Part shown: piece after piece, positions 14,886 through 22,816 of the stretch
How the letters are laid out: every line of letters begins with the position of its first letter
Numbering within the stretch: the first letter of the stretch is position 1
NCBI GenBank assembly: GCA_002478745.1
Contig: DLQI01000047.1
Span: forward strand, 1 to 25,713
Direction: 5' to 3'
Origin: Rhodobacteraceae bacterium UBA7436
GTDB lineage: Bacteria > Pseudomonadota > Alphaproteobacteria > Rhodobacterales > Rhodobacteraceae
DNA: 25,713 nt
Position numbers and translations under genes: made by a program
Notes under the pieces: generated by a model
Databases searched by the model: none
Told to the model about the DNA's origin: nothing
What the model saw: the letters and a program-made list of their open reading frames with translations, nothing else

Positions 14886-15887
14886 TTATTTAAGTAAAGC
14901 AGCCAATTTGCCTTTGGCTTCGTCGTTCAACCAGTTAGCCCAAAGTTCTTTGTTGTTGGTCAAGAAGTAAACAGCCGCTTCGTCGTAAGAAGCATTGTTG
15001 TCTAGACGCCATGCAAGAACTTCGCCCATCTGAGCATTTGTGAAGGTTACGTTCTTCATCAACTCAGCGATTGCTGGCTCACGCTCAACGAATGCTTGAG
15101 ACGCTGCAGTTACAACTTTAGCTGCTGGGTACGCAGAGAAAGATGGGTCCGCACAATCTACAGAGCCGTTACATGTGTGTGCTTCAGCATTGTATTCGCC
15201 AACAGTCACAGCAACCATTGGGTATTTGCCCAAGACAGCTGTTGGTGCCCAGTAATAGCCGAACCATGGTGCTTTGTCTGCGTATGCAGCCGCGATGGAA
15301 GTCTGAAGAGTTTCACCAGAACCGTGCTGGAAGCGTTCTAGGCCACCTTCTTCTGCTTTCAAAGCAATCAGGTTGTTGTTGTTGATGATGTCACACGCCC
15401 AGCCAGATGGGCAGTCGTTGAACTTGCCGCCAACTGCAGCAGGGTTAGCCATGATGCCTTCCCATGTTGTGAGCTCTGGGTTGGATTCAGCCAAATACGC
15501 TGGGATCCACCAAGCTTCTACACCACCGTCAGAAAGAACGCTTGTAAGCTCAACAAGTTTGCCTTCAGCCAGTAGGCCTTCGTATGCAGGTGTTGAGTTT
15601 GCCCAAACTTCAGTCAATAAATCTGGCTCGCCAGTCTCAGCCAAAGATGTCAAAGCTGGAACAGTTGAGGATGGTACAACTTGTACTTCACAGCCGTAGC
15701 CCTGTTCCATAAGGAATTTTGAAACAGCGGTTACAACAGCCGATGACGCCCAGTCCATTTCTGTGATGGATACTGTGCCGCAATCTGAGGTTGCTGTTTT
15801 GCGCAACATGTCAGGTGACATGATGGCAATTGTTCCCACTACAATAGTGGACACAACGGCTAAAGCGCCGAGTAGTTTGAATTTCAT
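14886..15887 (-). CDS. Quaternary-amine ABC substrate-binding protein (ProX/OpuAC-like)
   Basis: A 333-residue periplasmic protein. Residues 1-25 hold a hydrophobic export segment (LLGALAVVSTIVVGTIAIM). The mature part has CGTVSITEMDWASSAVVTA, LMEQGYGCEVQVV, TEVWANSTPAYEGLL and WFGYYWAPTAVLGKYPMV, the aromatic-rich pattern of proteins that bind trimethylated amines through a tryptophan cage. Three cysteine pairs (DC..YGC, DCPSGWAC, TCNGSVDC) suggest disulfides in the periplasm. The substrate could be glycine betaine, choline, TMAO or a related osmolyte; sequence alone does not decide, and no degradation genes (tmm, tdm, betA) adjoin. The start ATG 15887 has GGGAG nine bases upstream. First gene of the operon. 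Confidence 0.85.
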   Translation of the reverse strand: MKFKLLGALAVVSTIVVGTIAIMSPDMLRKTATSDCGTVSITEMDWASSAVVTAVSKFLMEQGYGCEVQVVPSSTVPALTSLAETGEPDLLTEVWANSTPAYEGLLAEGKLVELTSVLSDGGVEAWWIPAYLAESNPELTTWEGIMANPAAVGGKFNDCPSGWACDIINNNNLIALKAEEGGLERFQHGSGETLQTSIAAAYADKAPWFGYYWAPTAVLGKYPMVAVTVGEYNAEAHTCNGSVDCADPSFSAYPAAKVVTAASQAFVEREPAIAELMKNVTFTNAQMGEVLAWRLDNNASYDEAAVYFLTNNKELWANWLNDEAKGKLAALLK

Positions 15888-16271
15888 GGTAATCTCCCAT
15901 TGATATTTTTTAGCGGCGCACCTTCGAGGGTGTGCTTCATAGGCCGCAGCATAGGCAAACTATTGCGCGAAATTATAGCAAAAAGTTTATTTTTTTGGGT
16001 CACTCAGTTTGTGGTGACGCTTTACCCCGAAGAAGTGTCGGTTATGGCTTGTAGTTTGGAGAGTTACAACAGTGATCGATGAAAATTTGTAAAATTATAA
16101 CTTAAAAGCTGCAGGTTTTATCTCGGAAAACGAGAGCCGATGAATGTTTTATTGGGTGCCGCAATCAGCCCTTGGGTTCAAAAAATCAGATTCTTTGGGT
16201 GAATGTCGACGTCGGTATCCTGTCGGTATTGCGTAAGTGGTCTATCGGTGGTTCCTGCCACAAAACGCAAA
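15888..16271 (-). promoter_or_regulatory. Upstream region of the amine transporter operon
   Basis: About 380 bases without a gene. On the minus strand a TATAAT box (15972-15977) lies about 85 bases before the binding-protein ATG. Just upstream of it GTCAC/GTGAC (15999-16003, 16014-16018) form an inverted repeat that could be an operator. Further out, GTCGGTAT occurs twice 11 bases apart (16211-16218, 16222-16229). No coding frame is convincing. Confidence 0.35.
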
Positions 16272-16303
16272 CGGCCCGGTGGTTCTGTTGAACCACCGGG
16301 CCG
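16272..16303 (-). terminator. Strong hairpin terminator of leuB
   Basis: A perfect 14-bp stem (CGGCCCGGTGGTTC at 16272-16285, its complement at 16290-16303) with a 4-base loop lies 25 bases after the leuB stop. The following T-run on the minus strand is short (TTTGCGTTTTG). Confidence 0.85.
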
Positions 16304-16327
16304 AGAAATAATAAAAATAGTTTTAGC

Positions 16328-17434
16328 TTAGAGGCTCGCGTCAAGCGCTGCCAAAATCGCATCACCCATTTCAGTGGTAGACACTGGTGTGCCGTCTTCT
16401 GGACCCATCAAGTCTGCAGTGCGAACACCGTCGGCCAGAACCTTTTCAACAGCGGATTCAAGGCGTGTTGCCTCGTCGCCTTGGTCAAAGGAATAGCGAA
16501 GCGCCATCGCAAAGCTGAGGGTACAAGCGATCGGGTTGGCTTTACCTTGGCCAGTGATGTCTGGGGCTGAGCCGTGAACCGGTTCGTACAGTGCTTTTGG
16601 ACGGCCATTTTCACCAGGTGCACCAAGAGATGCGGATGGCAACATGCCAAGTGAACCCGTCAACATCGCCGCGCAATCAGACAGAATGTCGCCGAACAAG
16701 TTATCGGTCAAAATCACGTCGAACTGTTTAGGGGCACGCACCAACTGCATCGCGCCGTTGTCGGCGTACATGTGGGATAGCTCAACATCTGGATAATCTT
16801 CGTCGTGCACTTTTTGCACAACTTCGCGCCATAGAATGCCGCTTTCCATAACGTTGGCTTTTTCCATAGAGCAGACTTTGTTGCCACGGCGACGGGCCAA
16901 TTCAAATGCGGAACGTGCAACGCGGTCAATTTCAGACTCTGTATAACGCTGTGTGTTGATGCCAACGCGCTCGTTGCCTTCTTCAAAAATTCCGCGTGGT
17001 TCACCGAAATAAACGCCAGAGGTCAATTCGCGTACGATCATGATGTCTAGACCAGCGACCAATTCTTTCTTCAAAGAAGAGAAGTCAGCCAAAGCGTCAA
17101 AGCACTGCGCCGGACGTAGGTTTGAAAACAGATCCATCTCTTTGCGAAGGCGCAACAAGCCGCGCTCTGGTTTCACAGAGAAATCAAGTTCGTCATATTT
17201 CGGGCCGCCAACAGCACCCAAAAGAACGGCGTCTGCTTCAAGGGCTTTGGCCATTGTATCGTCGTGAAGAGGAGTGCCGTGGGCGTCATATGCGCAACCA
17301 CCAACAAGATCTTCAGAGACATCAAAGCTCAAATCACGCTTATCGCCGTACCATGTAATGATGCGTTTAACTTGGTCCATAACTTCTGGACCGATGCCGT
17401 CACCGGCGAGAATAAGTAGCGAAGAGTTAGACAT
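16328..17434 (-). CDS. leuB: 3-isopropylmalate dehydrogenase
   Basis: A 368-residue enzyme of leucine synthesis that oxidises and decarboxylates (2R,3S)-3-isopropylmalate with NAD+. Motifs: LLILAGDGIGPEV at the N-terminus, GAVGGPKYD, RGLLRLRKEMDLFSNLRPA (substrate-binding arginines), RELTSGVYFGEPRG (catalytic Tyr), MYADNGAMQLV and NLFGDILSDCAAMLTGSLGMLPSASLG (metal-binding Asp residues), and HGSAPDITGQGKANPIA (NAD). The start is ATG 17434 (MSNSS), as in related proteins, with GGAG 8 bases upstream; ATG 17440 is too close to it. leuC and leuD are not adjacent in the visible part. A strong terminator follows. Confidence 0.96.
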   Translation of the reverse strand: MSNSSLLILAGDGIGPEVMDQVKRIITWYGDKRDLSFDVSEDLVGGCAYDAHGTPLHDDTMAKALEADAVLLGAVGGPKYDELDFSVKPERGLLRLRKEMDLFSNLRPAQCFDALADFSSLKKELVAGLDIMIVRELTSGVYFGEPRGIFEEGNERVGINTQRYTESEIDRVARSAFELARRRGNKVCSMEKANVMESGILWREVVQKVHDEDYPDVELSHMYADNGAMQLVRAPKQFDVILTDNLFGDILSDCAAMLTGSLGMLPSASLGAPGENGRPKALYEPVHGSAPDITGQGKANPIACTLSFAMALRYSFDQGDEATRLESAVEKVLADGVRTADLMGPEDGTPVSTTEMGDAILAALDASL

Positions 17435-17597
17435 TTGCATGGCTCCGATGAAATTAGGTTCGAACGGGGCCTAGCCTGAGCAGAGGGTAGGGTCAAGTTT
17501 TGGTGAGGGCTGTATGGGGTTGTACCTGTTAGGTTGCTCATCGGGCGCGGTATAAATAAACATAGGGCACCGCAAATATCAGAGGATATTTAAGCTG

Positions 17598-18338
17598 ATG
17601 GAAACGCCCCCTTTATTACCACGTGTTGAGCAGACCATTTTTGATGGACAACCTGCGTGGATCAAACGGCCTGAGGAAACGCGTTCAAGTCGCTTTGTGA
17701 TTCTTCACAAGATTTTGCAGCATATTATGCCAAAGGTCTTACATCCTACGGGCGCTTTGGGTGGTATGGATGCGATCCGCCAAGAGGCAAAGCGGTTAGA
17801 GAGTTTTGGCGCAGCGTCTTTGCCCGTTCCGAAGGTGTTGGCGTTGACAGAGGGCAGTGTTGTTTTGTCAGACACGGGCAAACAGTTGCGCGGTGTGTTG
17901 TCGGGAATGACGGATGCGCAGCTAAAATTTGCGATGCTAGAACGCGCCATGCGTGGATTAGTTGCGGTTCATGCCGCGGGTTTTTCGCATGGCCGCCCGT
18001 TTCTAAAGGACATGACTGTAGGCGTGGATGACACTCTTCATTTCTTGGATCTAGAAGAGGATCCAACAGCACGGATGTCACTAGCAGATGCGCAAGCACG
18101 TGATGTTTGGTTGTTGTTGTCGTCTTGCACGGAGTTTTGCGAAGAGCCGTTTCAAGACCTTAACCATCTGTTGAATATATATTTTTCTGAATGCCAGGGT
18201 GATATTTCGGTCAATCTGTCTGCGCTGGGAAAAGCACTGCGCCCCTATCGTCGGATCATATCTGTACTGCGCGTCAAGGATGTGAGCAAAGATGTGACAG
18301 GTGCCTATTGGTCCGTTCGGGTTCTTGAAGATTTATAA
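17598..18338 (+). CDS. Degenerate kinase-fold protein of unknown role
   Basis: A 246-residue protein resembling the small lipopolysaccharide-kinase/BUD32-like (RIO/InaA) kinase fold. Seen: WIKRPEE near 21-27, with K23 in the place of the ATP-binding lysine; a VPKVLALTEGSVVLSDTGKQ segment near 77-96 that looks like the N-lobe to hinge; LVAVHAAGFSHGRPFLKDM near 122-140 as catalytic-loop equivalent (HGRPFLKDM in place of HxDxxxxN); and LHFLDLEED near 148-156 in place of the DFG segment. The changed catalytic loop means activity is uncertain. Similar Roseobacter proteins are often just labelled serine/threonine phosphatase or hypothetical. It diverges from leuB across 160 bases and ends at a bidirectional terminator. 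ATG 17598 has AGAGG 11 bases upstream. Confidence 0.7.
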   Translation: METPPLLPRVEQTIFDGQPAWIKRPEETRSSRFVILHKILQHIMPKVLHPTGALGGMDAIRQEAKRLESFGAASLPVPKVLALTEGSVVLSDTGKQLRGVLSGMTDAQLKFAMLERAMRGLVAVHAAGFSHGRPFLKDMTVGVDDTLHFLDLEEDPTARMSLADAQARDVWLLLSSCTEFCEEPFQDLNHLLNIYFSECQGDISVNLSALGKALRPYRRIISVLRVKDVSKDVTGAYWSVRVLEDL

Positions 18339-18370
18339 GCTACCTTTTTCAGTGACCTATTTCCCAAACG

Positions 18371-18402
18371 AAAAAAGCCACCCTCGAAAGGGTGGCCTTT
18401 TT
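18371..18402. terminator. Bidirectional rho-independent terminator
   Basis: A-run, GCCACCCT (18377-18384), loop CGAA, AGGGTGGC (18389-18396), then a T-run. It serves both the kinase-fold gene (+) and rpmJ (-). Confidence 0.9.
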
Positions 18403-18438
18403 AAACTCTAACTTGAAACAGCTAGGTCAATCTAACGA

Positions 18439-18564
18439 TTAACCTTGGCGTGCTTTAAAGCGTGGGTTTGTTTTGTTGATCACATAAACGCGGCCTTTAC
18501 GACGTACGATACGGCAGTCGCGGTGGCGGCTCTTAAGCGAGCGAAGTGAGTTGCGTACCTTCAT
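18439..18564 (-). CDS. rpmJ: 50S ribosomal protein L36
   Basis: A 41-residue basic protein starting MKVRNSLRSLKSRHRDCRIV and ending NPRFKARQG, the alphaproteobacterial L36. It lacks the CxxC...CxxxxH zinc ligands of classical L36 (only one cysteine), so it is the zinc-free type, whose synthesis does not depend on zinc supply. The start ATG 18564 has AAAGG about nine bases upstream. It is transcribed alone and ends at the shared terminator. Confidence 0.95.
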   Translation of the reverse strand: MKVRNSLRSLKSRHRDCRIVRRKGRVYVINKTNPRFKARQG

Positions 18565-18673
18565 TGGAACGAACCTTTCTAAGTCTTGGCGCGAACCGCG
18601 CCGGTTAAATCAAGTGCCCAACAAAGTTAGGCGGTTAAGCGGGTGTCTGACATAAGCCGGACAATCAAACAAG

Positions 18674-18748
18674 TGGTGGGCGATACAAGGATCGAACTTG
18701 TGACCCCTTCAATGTCAATGAAGTGCTCTACCGCTGAGCTAATCGCCC
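18674..18748 (-). tRNA. tRNA-Val(GAC)
   Basis: A complete 75-base tRNA including an encoded CCA. The acceptor stem is GGGCGAT/ATCGCCC, the D arm GCTC/GAGC, the anticodon stem CTTCA/TGAAG with loop TTGACAT (anticodon GAC), and the T arm ACAAG/CTTGT with loop TTCGATC. All stems pair fully. It reads valine GUC/GUU codons. Confidence 0.95.
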
Positions 18749-18898
18749 ACTCTACCGCTTTGAACTCGAACACCCCTAATAAAAAGGGGCGCGAAAATCC
18801 GCGCTGGTAAGGGGCGTATAAAAGGAGTCGTTGTAGGGATCAAGGGCTTTTGGCTTATGTCATTCATACTATATGGTAAAAGCATCAAAGGACCGGAT

Positions 18899-19759
18899 AT
18901 GCCTAAGTTTGCTTACGAAGTATTGCACCCTGAAAAGCACACATCTTGTGTTGTTTTTGCCTCGCCCCACAGTGGGCGGGACTATCCGTGGTCCTTCTTG
19001 CGCAAGACAGTTTTGGACGAACATTTCATTAGAACCTCCGAAGATGCCTTTGTAGACAGGCTTTTTGACTGTGCGCCGCAATTTGGAGCCAGCTTTTTAA
19101 AGGCTGGGGCACCGCGTGCTTTTGTTGATTTGAATCGCAGTACTGATGAATTGGACCCTGCGTTGATTGAGGGGGTGCGCCGCGTAGGTCAAAATCCACG
19201 CATAGCGTCAGGCTTGGGGGTGATTCCCCGTGTTGTTGCCGGTGGTCGGTCCATTTACCGCGGAAAAATTAACCACGAGGAGGCACAACGTCGGATTACG
19301 CTGTACTGGCGTCCCTATCATGAGATGCTGCAAAAGCTGTTGGACAGCGCGCATCAGCGATTTGGTCAGTCAGTTTTGATTGATTGCCATTCGATGCCTC
19401 ATGAAGCGATGGACGGTATTGCCACAGGCGGCATGCGACGTCCCGATGTTGTGTTGGGGGATCGGTTTGGGTCTTCTGCAGCAGCTGAAGTTGTTGACCG
19501 CCTCGAGGCAGCATTTGTTGCGGCGGGGTTTGTTGTAACGCGCAATACGCCGTTTGCCGGTGCCTACATTACCCAAGCTTACGGTCGCCCGAATAAAGGA
19601 CAGCATGCCGTTCAGGTCGAAATCGATCGCTCTATATATATGAACGAACAGCTGATCCGCCCGAACGGTGATTTTGAGCAGGTGCAAGTCGCGCTTCGAG
19701 GTGTGATTAAAGAGGCCGCGGCGATTGGTCAGGGGCGCGTGCCCTTGGCCGCGGAATAA
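18899..19759 (+). CDS. N-formylglutamate amidohydrolase
   Basis: A 286-residue enzyme that hydrolyses N-formylglutamate to glutamate and formate, the last step of one histidine degradation route. Motifs: VVFASPHSGRDYP near 19-31, SEDAFVDRLFD, APRAFVDLNRSTDELDP, GVIPRVV, VLIDCHSMPHEAMDG (a metal-binding region with Asp and His) and HAVQVEIDRSIYMNE. I start at ATG 18899, with AAAGGA 8 bases before it; ATG 18857 is in frame but has no good site. No hut genes are near, so the physiological role is inferred. Some members of this family hydrolyse other N-formyl amino acids. Confidence 0.87.
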   Translation: MPKFAYEVLHPEKHTSCVVFASPHSGRDYPWSFLRKTVLDEHFIRTSEDAFVDRLFDCAPQFGASFLKAGAPRAFVDLNRSTDELDPALIEGVRRVGQNPRIASGLGVIPRVVAGGRSIYRGKINHEEAQRRITLYWRPYHEMLQKLLDSAHQRFGQSVLIDCHSMPHEAMDGIATGGMRRPDVVLGDRFGSSAAAEVVDRLEAAFVAAGFVVTRNTPFAGAYITQAYGRPNKGQHAVQVEIDRSIYMNEQLIRPNGDFEQVQVALRGVIKEAAAIGQGRVPLAAE

Positions 19760-19798
19760 GACCTCGCTGTTTTGGGCGGTTGCGGATAAAGCGATGCC

Positions 19799-20905
19799 AT
19801 GGACACAGATTTCGAGATATTTTTAGCGACGGCCCCCGGGCTTGAAAGTGTATTGGCTGAAGAAGCCGTGCAGCATGGCTTTGCCAATCCCGTGGCATCC
19901 AATGGTGGCGTGACGATTACAGGCGGTTGGCCTGAAGTATGGCGCGCCAATCTGGTGATGCGCGGTGCGAACCGTGTGTTGGCCCGTATCGGATCGTTCC
20001 GTGTGATGCATCTGGCCCAGCTGGACAAACGCGCGCGCAAGTTCCCTTGGGGTGAGATATTAAGCCCTGACATTCCTGTGCGTGTTGACGTTGTGTGCCG
20101 TAAATCCAAAATTTATCATGCCGGTGCCGCGACGCAGCGGATTGAAACGGCGATTAAGGAAGAGCTCGGCGCAGTGATCTCGAAAGAGGCTGAGCTTAAG
20201 ATCATGGTCCGGATCGAGGATGACCTGTGTACCATCAGTGTCGATACTTCGGGCGAGCTGCTGCACAAGCGCGGCCATAAGGTTGCGGTGAACAAAGCCC
20301 CAATGCGCGAAACCTTGGCTGCGATGTTCTTGCGTCAATGCGGTTACGACGGGACCGAACCTGTGGTCGATATCATGTGTGGATCGGGCACGTTCGTTTT
20401 GGAAGCCGCCGAGATCGCCAAAGGACTGGCCCCTGGTCGGACACGCAACTTCGGGTTTGAACAGTTCAACAATTTTGATCCTGTGGCGTGGACTGCTTTG
20501 AAAGATGAGCAAACGTTGCGCGAGACGGATTTGCAGTTTTACGGATCGGACCGCGATGCAGGTGCTGTGCGCATGAGTACAGCAAACGCTGAACGTGGCG
20601 GTGTTGAAGACTTTACAACCTTTAACACACATCCCTTGCAAGACGCTGTGGCACCAGAAGGCCCAAAGGGTTTGGTTATGATCAACCCGCCTTATGGTGC
20701 GCGCATTGGCAATAAAAAGATTTTATATTCGGTTTACGCAGGTCTGGGCACGGTTCTAAAGGAACGGTTCCGTGGCTGGCGTGTTGGGATGGTGACAAGT
20801 GAGCCGTCGTTGGCCAAAACCACTGGGCTTAAATTCCTTGAACCATTGCCTTCCGTTTCTAACGGTGGTTTGCGGATCAACCTGTACCGCACCGGCAAGC
20901 TTTAA
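19799..20905 (+). CDS. THUMP-domain RNA guanine-N2 methyltransferase (RlmL-N-like)
   Basis: A 368-residue protein with an N-terminal ferredoxin-like plus THUMP RNA-binding domain (about residues 1-155) and a Rossmann methyltransferase domain. Motif I is VVDIMCGSGTFVLEAA at 189-204 and the catalytic NPPYG is at 296-300, typical of N-methyltransferases acting on guanine exocyclic nitrogen. The family includes the m2G2445 23S rRNA half of RlmL (and YcbY); this protein is the single-domain type. The exact target base is not proven. Its stop overlaps dinB's stop by 4 bases (convergent). Confidence 0.85.
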   Translation: MDTDFEIFLATAPGLESVLAEEAVQHGFANPVASNGGVTITGGWPEVWRANLVMRGANRVLARIGSFRVMHLAQLDKRARKFPWGEILSPDIPVRVDVVCRKSKIYHAGAATQRIETAIKEELGAVISKEAELKIMVRIEDDLCTISVDTSGELLHKRGHKVAVNKAPMRETLAAMFLRQCGYDGTEPVVDIMCGSGTFVLEAAEIAKGLAPGRTRNFGFEQFNNFDPVAWTALKDEQTLRETDLQFYGSDRDAGAVRMSTANAERGGVEDFTTFNTHPLQDAVAPEGPKGLVMINPPYGARIGNKKILYSVYAGLGTVLKERFRGWRVGMVTSEPSLAKTTGLKFLEPLPSVSNGGLRINLYRTGKL

Positions 20906-22155
20906 CGCAAAGACCGACCTTTTTTGATCGCATCAGGGCCAAAGCGTTCGCGGATTTTGTCGGTCGCGCGTTCTGCTGCGCTTCGTTTCCCTGCACTGGG
21001 GTCTAATAGATCGGGTGCTAGTTCGGCACCTTCAGCATCCATTAAGTGGGATAGGCCACAACCGATCAATCGGTAGGGGCCTTGATCACCAACCTGATCA
21101 AACAGGTTCTTGGCGGTGCGGTAGACAACATCCGCCATCTGGGTTGATCCATGCAATGCCAGTCGGCGCGTCAGGCTGGTGTGGTCGGCACGTTTTAATT
21201 TCAGCGTGACAACACGGCCTGCCAATGATTTTGCCTTGGCCCGATCAGACACTTGTTCTGCCAGTCGCCAGATATGCCCGTCCAAAATTTCAGGATCTGA
21301 CGTGTCGATATTAAAGGTGGTTTCCTTTGAAATCGATTTGACGGGCTCATGGGCTGAGATACGACGTTTGTCTTGGCCCCGTGCAAGATGCCACAGCCGA
21401 TCGCCCATGGAGCCAAAGCGTGCAACCAGATCGCTTCGCTCCCAACGTAGCAAATCTGCAAAGGTGCGGATGCCTGCCTTTTCAAGAGAGCCTTGCATCA
21501 CCTTCCCAACCCCCCAAATCATTTTGACGGGTTTGTCGCGCAGGAAGTCATCAGTTTCTGCCTTGCCAATAATGGAAAAACCGCGGGGCTTGTTCAAGTC
21601 TGACGCAACTTTGGCGAGGAATTTATTATGGCTTAGGCCGATAGAGCCGCTAAGGCCTAATTCATCGCGCATTCGTTTGATTAGCCGCGCTAGCATAACT
21701 GCGGGTGGGGCACCGTGCAGACGCGCTGTGCCGGTGAGGTCCATAAATGCCTCATCCAAAGACAACGGTTCGATGGCTGGTGTCAGTTCTTCCATTATTA
21801 GGTGGATGGCGCGCGATGCCTCAACGTAGGCTTCCATCCTTGGTTTGATTATCACGGCATCTGGGCAGAGTTTAAGCGCCTGAAACATAGGCATCGCAGA
21901 TTTCACACCCCGAATACGGGCTACATAGCAGGCTGTGGAAACAACGCCGCGATGACCGCCGCCAATTATGACAGGTTTATCGATCAGGCTGGGATCATCG
22001 CGTTTTTCCACAGAGGCGTAGAATGCATCACAGTCCATATGTGCGATGGTCAGTGTGTTCAGCTCTGCGTGCGAAACAACGCGTGGACTGACGCAAGACG
22101 GGCAGCGCCGTCCGCTTTCAAATTCAGTCATACAATCGCGACAAAGGGCAGGCAT
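20902..22155 (-). CDS. dinB: DNA polymerase IV with N-terminal zinc ribbon
   Basis: A 417-residue Y-family translesion polymerase, longer than E. coli DinB (351). The polymerase core starts with AHMDCDAFYASVE (catalytic D41, D43) and has LSLDEAFMDLTG (D134, E135), SIGLSHNKFLAKVASDLNKP (fingers/palm), WGVGKVMQ (HhH), and KSISKETTFN opening the little-finger domain. Ahead of it, residues 5-21 hold CRDC...CPSC, a four-cysteine putative zinc ribbon not present in E. coli DinB but seen in related alphaproteobacteria. The role of the ribbon is unknown. It is convergent with the THUMP methyltransferase gene and divergent from the NUDIX gene 50 bases away. The ribosome site is weak. Confidence 0.93.
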   Translation of the reverse strand: MPALCRDCMTEFESGRRCPSCVSPRVVSHAELNTLTIAHMDCDAFYASVEKRDDPSLIDKPVIIGGGHRGVVSTACYVARIRGVKSAMPMFQALKLCPDAVIIKPRMEAYVEASRAIHLIMEELTPAIEPLSLDEAFMDLTGTARLHGAPPAVMLARLIKRMRDELGLSGSIGLSHNKFLAKVASDLNKPRGFSIIGKAETDDFLRDKPVKMIWGVGKVMQGSLEKAGIRTFADLLRWERSDLVARFGSMGDRLWHLARGQDKRRISAHEPVKSISKETTFNIDTSDPEILDGHIWRLAEQVSDRAKAKSLAGRVVTLKLKRADHTSLTRRLALHGSTQMADVVYRTAKNLFDQVGDQGPYRLIGCGLSHLMDAEGAELAPDLLDPSAGKRSAAERATDKIRERFGPDAIKKGRSLR

Positions 22156-22206
22156 TTGAAATCTTATCTGATAGGGTCAATACTAGTTTAAGGCGTGGAT
22201 AGGTTA

Positions 22207-22677
22207 ATGAACATGGCGATAGAGCATAAAGGGTTCCACGGTGCCAAATTGGCGTTGATTGTTGGTGATAAGCTGGCTGTGATCCTGCGAGATGACAAAC
22301 CTAGCATTCCGTCACCTAATCATTGGGACATGCCTGGGGGTGGACGTGAAGGGTGCGAGACACCTTTGGAATGTGTGCTGCGCGAAACTCATGAAGAGCT
22401 GAATATCCACGTTGATCCTGCTGCTGTGGTGTGGGGTAAACGATTTCCCTATCCGGATGGAGACAGGTGGTTTTTCGTGGCTTATGTCGATGAGGCTGTC
22501 GCAAATACGATTAGATTGGGGGATGAGGGCCAGACATGGGGCCTGAAATCACCCGAAGAATACGCAGGCTTACCCAATAATATTGTCCGATTTTCAGATC
22601 GGTTAAAGATGTATCTATCTGGAATTGAGGATGATTTTTTTGAAAGGCCCCCCCGCTCGATGAGCGAGGGGAGTTGA
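22207..22677 (+). CDS. NUDIX hydrolase
   Basis: A 156-residue pyrophosphohydrolase acting on a nucleoside-diphosphate-linked substrate. The NUDIX box GX5EX7REX2EEXG is present as GGREGCE..RETHEELNI near residues 45-67, with N in place of the final G. WDMPGGG precedes it as usual. The substrate cannot be told; members include mutT-like and other cleaning enzymes. The start is uncertain: ATG 22207, ATG 22213 and GTG 22195 are all in frame. The last ten codons lie within a GC-rich hairpin (22649-22673), so the mRNA 3' end is structured. Divergent from dinB, which also handles DNA damage. Confidence 0.85.
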   Translation: MNMAIEHKGFHGAKLALIVGDKLAVILRDDKPSIPSPNHWDMPGGGREGCETPLECVLRETHEELNIHVDPAAVVWGKRFPYPDGDRWFFVAYVDEAVANTIRLGDEGQTWGLKSPEEYAGLPNNIVRFSDRLKMYLSGIEDDFFERPPRSMSEGS

Positions 22678-22764
22678 CGAACCTCAGGAAGGTAGGGCTC
22701 GTCGGGGAGTATCACCTACTCCCCCTTCATACCACTACAGCGTGAAATTACCCTAGTAGGTAAT
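22649..22764. repeat. Cluster of three hairpins after the NUDIX gene
   Basis: CGCTC/GAGCG inside CCCC/GGGG spans 22649-22673 at the gene's end, GGGGAGT/ACTCCCC lies at 22704-22710/22718-22724, and ATTACC/GGTAAT at 22747-22752/22759-22764. The second may terminate the NUDIX gene, but T-runs are lacking. Confidence 0.45.
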
Positions 22765-22816
22765 ACCTGACCTAACAAGATAATGTGGTTTGTTGTGTTG
22801 TTCCTACAGCGAGTAG

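Noticed and set aside
16140..16202. A 20-codon open frame starting MNVLLGAA
   Set aside because: Too short, no clear ribosome site, and no sign of conservation can be judged from the sequence.
20060..20641. A 193-codon minus-strand frame inside the THUMP methyltransferase gene
   Set aside because: Fully covered by the methyltransferase gene, with no ribosome site or known domain.
21179..21829. A 216-codon open frame on the plus strand inside dinB
   Set aside because: Antisense to a full-length DinB with intact catalytic motifs; its translation matches no family.
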